21,443 nt of DNA from JAWWPY01 sp964412845 (GCA_964412845.1 CAYPQM010000117.1:1-21443); one strand, 5' to 3'; shown: positions 1 through 7,628, numbered from the stretch's first letter. A program made the numbers and translations. The notes: generated by a model not told the origin, from the letters alone.

Positions 1-646
1 CGCCGGCCACCGCGCGGGCCAGCAGGGTCTTGCCCGTGCCAGGCGGCCCGTAGAGCAGCACACCCTTGGGGATCTTGGCGCCGATCGCCTGGAACTTGCC
101 GGGGCTCTGCAGGAAGTCCTTGATCTCCTGGAGTTCCTCGATCGCCTCATCAGCCCCCGCCACGTCCGCGAAGGTCGTCTTCGGCGTGTCCTTGGTGATC
201 AACTTCGCCTTGGACTTGCCGAAGTTCATCACCCGGGAGCCGCCACCCTGCATCTGGTTCAGCATGAACACGAAGAACAAGATGATCAGCAGATACGGGA
301 GAATGCCGAGGATCAGGCCCCAGACCGAGCTGCCCTTGGGCACCTGGACGTTGTAGCCCTGCGGCGGAAGGTGCGTCTGGAGGTCCGTAGCGAGTTGCTG
401 TCCTTGGTTTCCCACCCATGAGGCCTGGAATTTCTGGCCCTTGTCGGTGGTGACCTGGATCGTCTGATCCTTATCGATCAGCAGCGCGGACCTGACGTGG
501 CCCGTTTCGATAAGCGTGACGACCTTCGACGTGTCCGCTTGCGTGTACGAGGTGCCTGAGCTGGCATATGCGTAGACGACGAAGAAGACAAGCAGCATCA
601 CTAGGACCGCCACGAACGGCCCGCGGAAATAGCGCTTCAGATCCAT
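1..646 (-). CDS. ftsH: ATP-dependent zinc metalloprotease FtsH, 5' part (runs off the window)
   Basis: FtsH is a membrane-anchored AAA+ protease that degrades misfolded and short-lived membrane and cytoplasmic proteins. The first 215 codons are present. They show a first membrane helix at about residues 10-27, an extracytoplasmic FtsH_ext-like domain at about 30-108, and a second helix at about 109-129. A Gly-rich linker leads into the AAA+ domain, which begins TTFADVAGADEA, with Walker A GPPGTGKT at residues 200-207. The SRH, HExxH and C-terminal regions lie outside the window. The start is ATG at 646 (MDLKRYFRGP). The only good Shine-Dalgarno (AGGAGGG, 684-678) is about 31 bases upstream and separated from the start by a hairpin. 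Upstream is hpt in the same direction with a 220-base gap, so ftsH probably has its own promoter. Identification is secure. Confidence 0.97.
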   Translation of the reverse strand, partial: MDLKRYFRGPFVAVLVMLLVFFVVYAYASSGTSYTQADTSKVVTLIETGHVRSALLIDKDQTIQVTTDKGQKFQASWVGNQGQQLATDLQTHLPPQGYNVQVPKGSSVWGLILGILPYLLIILFFVFMLNQMQGGGSRVMNFGKSKAKLITKDTPKTTFADVAGADEAIEELQEIKDFLQSPGKFQAIGAKIPKGVLLYGPPGTGKTLLARAVAG

Positions 647-657
647 CGATGAACGAC

Positions 658-684
658 CCCGCCAGCGTGTGGCGGGTCCCTCCT
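658..684 (-). promoter_or_regulatory. ftsH leader: Shine-Dalgarno followed by a hairpin before the start codon
   Basis: On the minus strand the order is AGGAGGG (684-678), a perfect 7-bp inverted repeat CCCGCCA / TGGCGGG with a 5-base loop (676-658), then 11 bases to ATG 646. Folding the hairpin would reduce the SD-to-start distance from 31 to about 12 bases. The sequence is seen directly; the translational role is inference. A short overlapping frame (ATG 696 to a stop at 639-637) would end just past the ftsH ATG, so translational coupling is an alternative explanation. Confidence 0.4.
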
Positions 685-866
685 GACCAGCGTCATGTCC
701 CGCCGATCCCCGGCGCGACTGCCTTGCGTCCCAATGACCATGCCCAGCTTCCCTGTCATTCCCGGCTGCGGCGCGGGGATATCCGACGGTACACCGCGTC
801 CTGACACGCCGACACACGGAAGGTACCGCAGGGTCTCGGCGGCCCTTTCCCACACCTCAACGCTTC

Positions 867-1496
867 TCATTGCTGATCGTGTTCCCCCGGTGGCTGCGCA
901 CCGGGTCCGCTGGCCGCGTCATCCGGGCGGGATGAGTCCCCGGCGCCCCCGTAGACGTGCGGGGCGAGCGTCCCGATGAACGGAAGATTGCGGTAGCGCT
1001 CCGCATAGTCGAGCCCGTAGCCGACGACGAACTCGTCAGCGATATCGAATCCCGTGTAGGCGACTTCGACGTCCATCTGGGCCGCGGCGGGCTTGCGGAG
1101 CATCACGCACACCTGGACCGAGGCCGGCCCACGCGACCGCAAGTTCCCGACCAGCCAGGACAGGGTCAGGCCGGAGTCGACTATGTCCTCCACCACGAGC
1201 ACATGCTTGCCCGTGATGTCCGCGTCGAGATCCTTCAGGATGCGGACCACCCCGGACGACCTGGTGCCGGATCCGTACGACGACACCGCCATCCAGTCCA
1301 TCTGCACCGGCAGCCGCATCGCCCGGGCGAGGTCCGCCATCACCATGACCGCGCCCTTGAGCACGCCGACCAGCAGAAGTTCGCGGCCGGCGTAATCAGC
1401 GTCGATCTGGGCGGCAAGCTCGGCCACCCGCGCCTGCACCTGGTCAGCCGGGATCAGCACATCCTTGAGGTCGCCGCCTGCGTCACTCGCGTCCAC
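867..1496 (-). CDS. hpt: Hypoxanthine(-guanine) phosphoribosyltransferase
   Basis: This purine salvage enzyme converts hypoxanthine or guanine plus PRPP to IMP or GMP in the cytoplasm. The protein is 209 residues. It contains LKGAVMVMADLAR, SSYGSGTRSSG, the PRPP-binding loop VLVVEDIVDSGLTL, and the conserved C-terminal FVVGYGLDYAERYRNLPFIG, all close to mycobacterial Hpt. I chose GTG at 1496 because GGAGG sits 6-7 bases upstream. An in-frame ATG at 1514 lacks a Shine-Dalgarno. The GTG start overlaps the end of tilS by 14 bases, which implies translational coupling, and tilS-hpt-ftsH order is a common bacterial arrangement. The C-terminal tail after HVYGG (about 25 residues, Gly/Pro/Asp-rich) is not part of the fold. 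Confidence 0.95.
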   Translation of the reverse strand: MDASDAGGDLKDVLIPADQVQARVAELAAQIDADYAGRELLLVGVLKGAVMVMADLARAMRLPVQMDWMAVSSYGSGTRSSGVVRILKDLDADITGKHVLVVEDIVDSGLTLSWLVGNLRSRGPASVQVCVMLRKPAAAQMDVEVAYTGFDIADEFVVGYGLDYAERYRNLPFIGTLAPHVYGGAGDSSRPDDAASGPGAQPPGEHDQQ

Positions 1497-2523
1497 CCGC
1501 GTCCTCCGCGTCATCGGGTACCAGCGGGCCAGCCGTAGCTGACGTGGCTGCCTCCAGCAGCAGCTTCCCATACTGCCGCCGCCCGCGGACGCCCCCCGGC
1601 AGGTCTGCCCAGCGCTGCCCCCGCCAGCCGGTCACCAGAGCGTCCAGCGCGTCGATGTGCCGGGAGGTGAGGGCGCCCGGCGGGCAGCCGGCCGCGATCG
1701 CCGACTCGCGGAGCACCCGGGTGCGGATCGCGGCGGGCAGCGCCGCGAGCGCGCGGGCGTCCAGCCCGCCGGCGGCGTCGCGGAGCCGCCGCGTTTCGGC
1801 CTGGGCGAGCGAGTCCAGGGCGTCACAGTCAGCGCGGAGCTGGTGGGCGGTCCGGGCCAGTGACTCCGCGATACCGGGCCCGAGCGCCTGCTCAAGCACG
1901 GGAATCACCTGGTGCCGGACCCGGGTCCGGCGGTACGCCGGATCCATGTTGTGCGGGTCGTCCCAGGGCTCGAAGCCGAGTGCCTGGCAGGCCTCCCGCA
2001 GGGTGCCCCGGTCAACACCGAGCAAGGGCCGGCGGTACCACCCGCGCTGGGCAGGCATGCCGGCCAGCGAGCGGGCGCCGGAGCCCCGGGCCAGGCCCAG
2101 CAGCACGGTTTCCGCTTGATCGTCGCGGGTGTGACCGAGCAGGACGGCGGCCGCCCCGGTGCTCTGCGCGACCTCGCCGAGAGCGTCGTACCTGGCCGCC
2201 CGCGCGGCGGCTTCGGGTCCGCCGTTGCCCGCGGCCGTCGCCACTACCACGCGCACGCTGCGCACCGGGTCAAGGCCGAGACCTGACAGCATCGCGGCGA
2301 CCGCGCTGGCCCGCCGGGCGGAACCGGCCTGCAGCCCATGGTCGACGGTGACCCCGCCTGCGCGCAGTCCCAGCCGGGGCCCCTCATGCGCGAGCGCGGC
2401 GGCGAGGGCGAGGGAATCGGCACCACCGGAACAGGCCGCCAGCACGAGATCGCCTGGACCCAGGTCATCCAGGCAGCGGCGGACGCACCTGCGCGTCTCC
2501 GCGACCGCAGGACGCGGGCCCAT
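1483..2523 (-). CDS. tilS: tRNA(Ile)-lysidine synthase
   Basis: TilS uses ATP and lysine to modify C34 of tRNA-Ile(CAU) to lysidine, so the tRNA reads AUA and is charged with isoleucine. The 346-residue protein has the N-terminal PP-loop ATPase motif CSGGADSLALA (SGGADS at 32-37), VDHGLQ, and HTRDDQAETVLLGLARGSG. A WDDPHNMDPAYRRTRVRHQVIP segment is typical of the family. A helical TilS substrate-binding region follows (about 215-300). It is of the shorter actinobacterial type. ATG 2523 begins 6 bases after the stop of the upstream protease gene. It overlaps hpt at its 3' end, so protease-tilS-hpt read as one operon. Confidence 0.95.
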   Translation of the reverse strand: MGPRPAVAETRRCVRRCLDDLGPGDLVLAACSGGADSLALAAALAHEGPRLGLRAGGVTVDHGLQAGSARRASAVAAMLSGLGLDPVRSVRVVVATAAGNGGPEAAARAARYDALGEVAQSTGAAAVLLGHTRDDQAETVLLGLARGSGARSLAGMPAQRGWYRRPLLGVDRGTLREACQALGFEPWDDPHNMDPAYRRTRVRHQVIPVLEQALGPGIAESLARTAHQLRADCDALDSLAQAETRRLRDAAGGLDARALAALPAAIRTRVLRESAIAAGCPPGALTSRHIDALDALVTGWRGQRWADLPGGVRGRRQYGKLLLEAATSATAGPLVPDDAEDAGGRE

Positions 2524-2529
2524 GACCGG

Positions 2530-3636
2530 TCAGCCGCCTGCTGCCAGGGCGCCGGCCTCCCCGATGCGATCGAGCCAGCGCTGCGGGCTGGTGAACTCAT
2601 CCTTCGTCGGCAGGGTCTCCGGAGACGTCCAGACCTTGTTGAAGGTGGCCATCCCGGCCTCCTCCACCACAGTCCGCACGAACCGCGAGCCCTGCGCGTA
2701 CTGCTTCATCTTCAGGTCGATGCCCAGCAGCCGCCGGACCGTCCGCTCCACCCGTCCCGCGGCCACCCGGCGCTCATTGAACCGTGTCCTGATCTCCTCC
2801 ACCGAGGGCACCACGCGTGGCCCCACCGCGTCCATCACGTAGTCGCCGTGCCCCTCCACGAGCGTCATCACGCTGGTGAGCCGGTCGAGGATCTCCCGCT
2901 GACGCGGGGTCTGGATGGCCTCGATGAGGCTGTCGCCCTCACCGTCGCGCACCGCGCCCGCTACCGCGTCGGCCGCCGAACGCAGCCGGTCCAAGATGGT
3001 CGCCGGATCAAGGTCGGAGGCCAGCAGGAACTCGGTCATCTGCTGCTGGACGTACCCGCGCAGCCAGCTCACGGCGGTGAACTGGGTCCGGTGGGTCTCC
3101 TCGTGCAGGCACACCCAGCGCCGGAAGTCATGCGGGTCAACCTGGAGTTCCCGCTCCACCATGAGGATGTTCGGCGCGACCAGGGTCAGCCGGCCGGCCG
3201 GCGCGCTGCCGTCCGGGGCGTTCGGGTCGGGGGGCAGGAAGAGCTCGTACTGCCCCAGCACCCGGCCTGCCAGGTAGGCGAGGATCAGCCCGGCCTGCAT
3301 GCCGGTGACCCGGGACCCCACCGCGCCCATCACTGAGCCGCCCGGCGGGCCGCCTTTCTCCCGCAAGTGCTGCGCGAGTGGGTCGAGCACGACGCGGAAG
3401 CCGTCCACGTTCGCACGAATCCAGCCGGGCCGGTCCACGACGGCCACCCAGCCGCCGTCCTGCGCACCGGACATGCCGGTGACCTCACGAACCGGCTCGG
3501 CGACGGTCGCGGCGAGTTCACGGAGCTCCGTGACCACCGCCCGTGCCTCAGACAGGCTCACCTGAGGCCCCGGCCGCGCCCACCTGACGCCGGTGGAGAT
3601 GGCCACGTCCCAGTCGATCATCTGCGCGCTGCTCAC
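2530..3636 (-). CDS. Zinc-dependent metalloprotease of the DUF2342 / F420-associated family
   Basis: The protein is 368 residues and is predicted cytoplasmic (no signal peptide or membrane helix). It carries HEETH at 178-182 (LHEETHRTQF), the zincin HExxH signature. Other family-like blocks are IDWDVAISTGVRWARPGP at the N-terminus, APNILMVERELQVDPHDFRRWV just before the motif, and LVEGHGDYVMDAVGPRVVPS after it, which probably supplies further zinc or structural contacts. This matches the actinobacterial family annotated as DUF2342 or coenzyme F420 biosynthesis-associated protein. The substrate is unknown. It sits 6 bases upstream of tilS and downstream of dacB, as in mycobacteria. The start is GTG 3636, with a TACGGT -10-like hexamer only 6 bases upstream, suggesting a leaderless mRNA. 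The alternative start is ATG 3621. Confidence 0.9.
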   Translation of the reverse strand: MSSAQMIDWDVAISTGVRWARPGPQVSLSEARAVVTELRELAATVAEPVREVTGMSGAQDGGWVAVVDRPGWIRANVDGFRVVLDPLAQHLREKGGPPGGSVMGAVGSRVTGMQAGLILAYLAGRVLGQYELFLPPDPNAPDGSAPAGRLTLVAPNILMVERELQVDPHDFRRWVCLHEETHRTQFTAVSWLRGYVQQQMTEFLLASDLDPATILDRLRSAADAVAGAVRDGEGDSLIEAIQTPRQREILDRLTSVMTLVEGHGDYVMDAVGPRVVPSVEEIRTRFNERRVAAGRVERTVRRLLGIDLKMKQYAQGSRFVRTVVEEAGMATFNKVWTSPETLPTKDEFTSPQRWLDRIGEAGALAAGG

Positions 3637-3642
3637 CCCCCC

Positions 3643-3648
3643 ACCGTA
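3643..3648 (-). promoter_or_regulatory. Candidate -10 of a leaderless promoter for the zinc protease operon
   Basis: TACGGT on the minus strand fits the actinobacterial TAnnnT -10 and ends 6 bases before GTG 3636, the spacing expected when transcription starts at the start codon. No clear -35 is visible. The gap 3637-3861 otherwise holds only a 10-bp palindrome CATGATCATG (3788-3797), which is not significant on its own. Confidence 0.4.
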
Positions 3649-3861
3649 CGTCGTCGCCAGCGCAGGCCGGGTCCGGAGGGCCGGGAGTCGGGAGCCGCCG
3701 GATTACGGTGTGATGAGAGGGACGGGAGTGACACCAGGTTCCGGGCTTCGCACACTCCCTCAGCGGCTACTTAACGGCTATACCGGGCATGATCATGGTC
3801 GGACCGGGTGCGGAGTCTGGCGCCGGCCCACGAACCTTTCCGGACGCAGTGATTGCGCGGC

Positions 3862-5310
3862 TTAGCGGCAGCCGCAGTTGGCGAGGACCGTGGCCATCGC
3901 GTCGATCTGCGCGGCGGCCGCCGCCAGGCCGCCGGGGGGTACCCGGTCCGCCATGAAGGCGAAGGCGAGGACCTGGCCCTGCCGGTCGTAGGCGAGCCCC
4001 GCCATGGTCGCCACGGTGTCCAGGTTGCCGGTCTTGGCGCGCACCGCGCCCAGGGCCGGGCCGGTGAACCGGCCGAACACGCTCTGGGCCGGTGCCAGGG
4101 TGCCGGAGAAACCCGCCACCGGCATCCCGGTGACGGCCGGCCTGAGCCTGGCCTGGCCGGCCCCGGAGGCCACCGCCACCAGGCTGGTCAGCGCGGCGGG
4201 GGTGATCCGGTCGCCCGGGGACAGGCCGCTGCCGTCGACCAGGTCGATGCCGCTGGGGATGCCCAGCCCGCGCAGGACGTGGCTGACCGCCGCCGCGGCG
4301 CCGCTGAACGATGCCGCCGCGCCGGTATGCAGCGCGACCTGCCGGGCGAGATCTTCCGCGATCACGTTGTTGCTCTCCCGCAACATCCAGCCGACGATGG
4401 CGGACAGCGGCGGCGAGCTGACCGCGGCGATCGTGGCGGCATCGGGCGGCGCGGACCCCCTGGCAGGCGGGCCGGACAGGCTGATCCCGTCGGCGCGCAG
4501 GAAGGACGCGAACGCTTCCGCCGCGACCGCGGTGGGGTCAGCTGACCGGGGCCGGAAATTGGCTGGATCGTCGGCATCCTCGGAGGTACCCGATGCGGTC
4601 AGCCTGCCCTGGTCCACTTCCAGCGATGTGATGGGTGTCACATTGCCGGTGGCGATGTAATCGTTGGTCCAGCCCGGCGCCATCAGCGGGCCACTGAACA
4701 GCGACGTGTCGTAGCTGAGCCGGACGTGGGAACGGCCCTGCCCCCGCAGCGAGCGGGCCGTGGCGGCGGCCAGGGACGCGAGCGTGGCCGGCTGGGGGTA
4801 GTCCGACCCGGGCGGCGATCCGGCCGCGAGCGTGGGGTCACCCCCGCCCACCAGGACGATCGATCCGGCCGTGGGGCCGGCCGCGACCCGGGTGGTGAAC
4901 CGGGCGGCCGGGCCGAGCACCGCCAGCGCGGCCACCGCGGTGGCCAGTTTCGCGGTCGACGCGGGCTCCGCGGGGGACGTCCCGCCGCTGGTGAACAGCA
5001 CGGCACCGGATGCGGGATCGGTGACCACCGCGCCCACGTGCGCGCCGAGTGCTCGCGAGGCGAGCATGGGTGTCAGCGCGGTGGCCAGCCCGTCACTGGT
5101 CGGCAGCGTCCCGGACGGCTGCGCCGGGCGCAGGACCTGGCCGGGCGCCACCAGCGGCGCCGCAGCTACCCGCGGGATGTCCCACAGCGCGAGCCGCGCT
5201 GGGAGCAGGCCCGCTACCGCCACCCCGGCCCCTAGCGTGAACACATTGACCATGGCCAGGGAGATCAATGCGGTAACCCGGAGGCGGTTCGCCAACACCC
5301 CTCCTCTCAC
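3862..5310 (-). CDS. dacB: D-alanyl-D-alanine carboxypeptidase / endopeptidase (PBP4-type, peptidase S13)
   Basis: This low-molecular-weight penicillin-binding protein trims or cleaves peptidoglycan stem peptides outside the membrane. In the 482-residue product, residues about 12-37 form an uncleaved anchor or signal peptide. The catalytic motifs are SxxK at S118-K121 (ASTAKL), SNN at 313-315, and KTG at 426-428. The long insertion between SxxK and SNN (about 190 residues) is typical of the S13 family. Start choice is uncertain: GTG 5310 opens the frame. AGGAGG lies inside its first codons and could instead serve TTG 5295 or a start further in. It is divergent from ppa across 55 bases and upstream of the protease-tilS-hpt unit. 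Confidence 0.93.
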   Translation of the reverse strand: MRGGVLANRLRVTALISLAMVNVFTLGAGVAVAGLLPARLALWDIPRVAAAPLVAPGQVLRPAQPSGTLPTSDGLATALTPMLASRALGAHVGAVVTDPASGAVLFTSGGTSPAEPASTAKLATAVAALAVLGPAARFTTRVAAGPTAGSIVLVGGGDPTLAAGSPPGSDYPQPATLASLAAATARSLRGQGRSHVRLSYDTSLFSGPLMAPGWTNDYIATGNVTPITSLEVDQGRLTASGTSEDADDPANFRPRSADPTAVAAEAFASFLRADGISLSGPPARGSAPPDAATIAAVSSPPLSAIVGWMLRESNNVIAEDLARQVALHTGAAASFSGAAAAVSHVLRGLGIPSGIDLVDGSGLSPGDRITPAALTSLVAVASGAGQARLRPAVTGMPVAGFSGTLAPAQSVFGRFTGPALGAVRAKTGNLDTVATMAGLAYDRQGQVLAFAFMADRVPPGGLAAAAAQIDAMATVLANCGCR

Positions 5311-5365
5311 GAGATGCTTGAATTCAGTCGGGAGTCAACCACCTTCGCGCCCAGGGAGCGACATC

Positions 5366-5863
5366 GTGGAGTTCGAAGTGGTCATCGAGATCCCCAAGGG
5401 GCAGCGCAACAAGTACGAGATGGACCACGACACAGGCCGGATCCGGCTGGACCGGATGCTGTTCACGTCCACCAGGTACCCGTCGGACTACGGGTTCATC
5501 GAGGGCACGCTGGCCGACGATGGCGACCCGCTGGATGCGCTGGTGATGCTGGAGGAGCCGACGTTCCCCGGCTGTCTCATCCGGTGCCGCGCGATCGGCA
5601 TGTTCCGCATGCGGGATGAGAACGGCCTGGACGACAAGGTGCTCTGCGTCGCCTCAACGGACCCGCGGATGGAGCATTTCAGCGATATCGATGACGTGCC
5701 GGAATTCGACCGCCTGGAAATTCAGCACTTCTTCGAGGTCTACAAGGCCCTTGAACCCGGCAAGGAGGTGGAGATCACCGGCTGGGTGGGCCGCCGGGAG
5801 GCGGAGCGGGAGATCCTTGACTGCCGGGAACGTGCGGCGCAGGCCGGTGACCATCACGGTTAG
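5366..5863 (+). CDS. ppa: Inorganic pyrophosphatase (family I)
   Basis: The enzyme hydrolyses pyrophosphate to two phosphates and drives biosynthetic reactions in the cytoplasm. The 165-residue protein has the family I core: EIPKGQRNKYEMDHDTG near the N-terminus, YPSDYGFIEGT, the metal-binding signature DGDPLDALV (D52, D54, D57), and the LDDKVLCV aspartates. Length matches actinobacterial Ppa. The start is GTG 5366, 7 bases after AGGGAG (5353-5358). Longer in-frame openings reading back through dacB are antisense shadow. It is divergent from dacB, as in mycobacteria. Confidence 0.97.
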   Translation: MEFEVVIEIPKGQRNKYEMDHDTGRIRLDRMLFTSTRYPSDYGFIEGTLADDGDPLDALVMLEEPTFPGCLIRCRAIGMFRMRDENGLDDKVLCVASTDPRMEHFSDIDDVPEFDRLEIQHFFEVYKALEPGKEVEITGWVGRREAEREILDCRERAAQAGDHHG

Positions 5864-5902
5864 CCGCGCTGACCCTGCTGGCTTGCAGGTCACCGGATGC
5901 GC

Positions 5903-6009
5903 GACACTGGGCAGAGGATCAGGCATGGACACCGTGCTACACAGCCGGTAGACACTGTGTGCAGGGCCAGGTAGGCACGGTGTGCGAGCACAGTGGATGG
6001 ACACTGTCG
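5903..6009 (+). repeat. Iterated GACAC(T/C)GTG-like motifs upstream of crp
   Basis: Five related 10-mers occur at 5903 (GACACTGGGC), 5928 (GACACCGTGC), 5951 (GACACTGTGT), 5974 (GGCACGGTGT) and 6000 (GACACTGTCG). Their spacings are 25, 23, 23 and 26 bases. The two central copies extend to 15-mers that match at 13 of 15 positions (GTAGACACTGTGTGC at 5948, GTAGGCACGGTGTGC at 5971). Several copies are small palindromes (CAC-n-GTG), and a TGTGC-GA-GCACA palindrome lies at 5981-5992. The array occupies most of the space between ppa and crp. A multi-site operator is likely; the regulator is unknown. Confidence 0.55.
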
Positions 6010-6047
6010 CAGCGCGGCTGTGCAAAGACGTCTGCGAGGAGGCACCT

Positions 6048-6731
6048 GTGGATCACGCGGACGACGTGCTGAGCCGGGCGCCGTTGTTCGAGGCGCTCGA
6101 CGAGGATGGCGCGAAGGCGCTGCGGTCCATGCTGAACGACGTCGAGCTTCCGCGCGGCGACCGGCTCTTCGACGAAGGCGACGCCGGGGACCGGCTCTAC
6201 GTGGTGCTTGAGGGCAAGATCAAGCTGACCCGCGCCGCGTCGGACGGCCGGGAGAACCTGCTCAGCGTGCTCGGGCCGGGCGAGATGTTCGGCGAGCTGT
6301 CTCTCTTCGATCCTCGGCCGCGCACGGCCAGCGCGGTCGCGATCACCGACGCGCGGCTGGCCGCTCTCGCCCACGCCGACCTGCTGAGCTGGCTCACCGG
6401 CCGGCCCGACGTGGCCCTGCATCTGCTGCGGGCGCTCGCGCAGCGACTGCGCCGCGCCAACGACGTCATGGCCGACCTGGTCTTCACCGACGTGCCGGGC
6501 CGGGTTGCCAAGGCCCTGCTTGACCTGGCCGACAGGTTCGGCGAGCCACAGGGGGACGGCCTGCAGGTCCACCATGACCTCACCCAGGAAGAACTCGCAC
6601 AGCTCGTCGGGGCGTCGCGGGAGACCGTCAACAAGGCGCTCGCGGACTTCGCGGCGCGTGGCTGGCTGCAGTTGTCCGCCAAGTCCGTGCTGCTGCTCGA
6701 CGCTGAACGGCTGGCCAAGCGGGCCCGGTGA
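6048..6731 (+). CDS. crp: Crp/Fnr-family cAMP-responsive transcription regulator (mycobacterial Crp / GlxR type)
   Basis: This is a global DNA-binding regulator. The 227-residue protein has an N-terminal cyclic-nucleotide-binding domain (about 8-120), with the phosphate-binding cassette GEMFGELSLFDPRPRTASA. A dimerisation helix carries LLRALAQRLRRAND. The C-terminal winged helix-turn-helix contains LTQEELAQLVGASRETVNKALADFAARGWL. The segment DLVFTDVPGRVAKALLDLA is nearly identical to the M. tuberculosis Crp family (Rv3676). The start is GTG 6048, with GAGGAGG (6036-6042) 5 bases upstream; an ATG at 5982 lacks this support. No Cys cluster is seen, so it is not FNR-type oxygen sensing. The upstream repeat array suggests strong, possibly auto-, regulation. 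Confidence 0.94.
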   Translation: MDHADDVLSRAPLFEALDEDGAKALRSMLNDVELPRGDRLFDEGDAGDRLYVVLEGKIKLTRAASDGRENLLSVLGPGEMFGELSLFDPRPRTASAVAITDARLAALAHADLLSWLTGRPDVALHLLRALAQRLRRANDVMADLVFTDVPGRVAKALLDLADRFGEPQGDGLQVHHDLTQEELAQLVGASRETVNKALADFAARGWLQLSAKSVLLLDAERLAKRAR

Positions 6732-6797
6732 CAACAGCCCTCTCGCGCCAACAGCCCTGTCGGTGACACCCGGTGACAACAGCCCCCCGGTGACACC
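6724..6797. repeat. Dense short-repeat cluster in the crp / MBL convergent junction, possible bidirectional terminator
   Basis: A perfect 17-base direct repeat CCCGGTGACAACAGCCC lies at 6724-6740 and 6769-6785. CAACAGCCC occurs three times (6732, 6749, 6777) and GGTGACA(A/C)C four times (6727, 6762, 6772, 6789). The first copy contains the crp stop codon, and the last ends 3 bases before the MBL stop. GGTGACACC is itself a palindrome (GGTG-A-CACC), so the copies at 6762 and 6789 can pair. There is no T-tract. Confidence 0.5.
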
Positions 6798-6800
6798 CCG

Positions 6801-7628
6801 TCAGTAACTCGTTCCCGGTGGCAGGACACCCTGATCGCCCAGGTACGCCAGCTGGGCCTGGACCGACCACTCGGCGAACGGCCACAGTGCCGGATCGACG
6901 TCCAGGTAGACCCGGGCGACTATCTCCGCGGGGCTGCGGTCACCGGCCGCCAGCGCGGCCGTCACCTCGGCCAGCCGCTCCCGGCGATGCGCGATATAGA
7001 AATCGAGCGCACCCGCCGGGTCGGCGAGCAGCGGCCCGTGACCCGGCAGCAGTGCCCGCAGCTGCTCCTCGTCGGCGAGTGCCCGCAGCCGGTCCAGCGA
7101 GCGCAGGTAGTCGGCCAGGCTGCCGTCCTGGGCGATCACCGTGGTCCCCCGGCCCAGCACGGTGTCCCCGGTGAGCAGAGCGCCGTCGGCGGCCAGCAGG
7201 AGGCAGACCGAGTCCGCGGTATGCCCGGGGGTGGCCACTACCCGCACCTCGCAGCCGGCGGCCGTCAGCACGTCGCCGGGCCCCAGACCCGTCTCGCCGA
7301 GCCGGAACGCCGGGTCGGCGGCCAGCACCGGGGCAGCGGTCATCCCGGCCAGCTTGGCCGCTCCCGCGGAATGATCACTGTGCCCGTGGGTGAGCAGGAT
7401 CTGGGCCACCTGCTGCCCCGCGTCGGTTACCAGGTCAAGGACCCGGCGCAGGTGATCCTCATCATCCGGCCCCGGGTCCACGACCAGCGCCGACGGCGAT
7501 CCAGGCTCTGCGATGAGCCAGGTATTGGTTCCGTTAAGGGTCATCGGGCTTGGGTTGGGGGCCAGCACGCACCGCGCCCTCGGTGTCCCGGAACCATCGA
7601 TCGAGGGCCGCTCATCGGCGGCAGTCAT
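6801..7628 (-). CDS. MBL-fold metallo-hydrolase (LACTB2 / glyoxalase II-like)
   Basis: This is a predicted zinc hydrolase of 275 residues. The metallo-beta-lactamase motifs appear in order: THGHSDH (H81, H83, D85, H86), TPGHTADS (H136), LLTGDTVLG (D155) and LLPGHGPL (H197). The C-terminal region (about 205-270, ending LAYLGDQGVLPPG) looks like the BLACT winged helix of LACTB2-like proteins. The natural substrate is unknown. LACTB2 relatives act on RNA ends and others on thioesters. The start is ATG 7628, whose ATGA overlaps the NUDIX stop. The upstream in-frame stretch back to 7952 has shadow composition. It occupies the same place next to crp as Rv3677c in mycobacteria. Confidence 0.92.
   Translation of the reverse strand: MTAADERPSIDGSGTPRARCVLAPNPSPMTLNGTNTWLIAEPGSPSALVVDPGPDDEDHLRRVLDLVTDAGQQVAQILLTHGHSDHSAGAAKLAGMTAAPVLAADPAFRLGETGLGPGDVLTAAGCEVRVVATPGHTADSVCLLLAADGALLTGDTVLGRGTTVIAQDGSLADYLRSLDRLRALADEEQLRALLPGHGPLLADPAGALDFYIAHRRERLAEVTAALAAGDRSPAEIVARVYLDVDPALWPFAEWSVQAQLAYLGDQGVLPPGTSY

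Noticed and set aside
3788..3797. CATGATCATG palindrome between dacB and the protease gene
   Set aside because: A 10-base palindrome is expected about 20 times in a window of this size and no supporting context was found.
5903..6009. Motif array as a CRISPR
   Set aside because: Units are about 10-15 bases, diverged, with 8-15 base gaps and no cas genes, so an operator array fits better.
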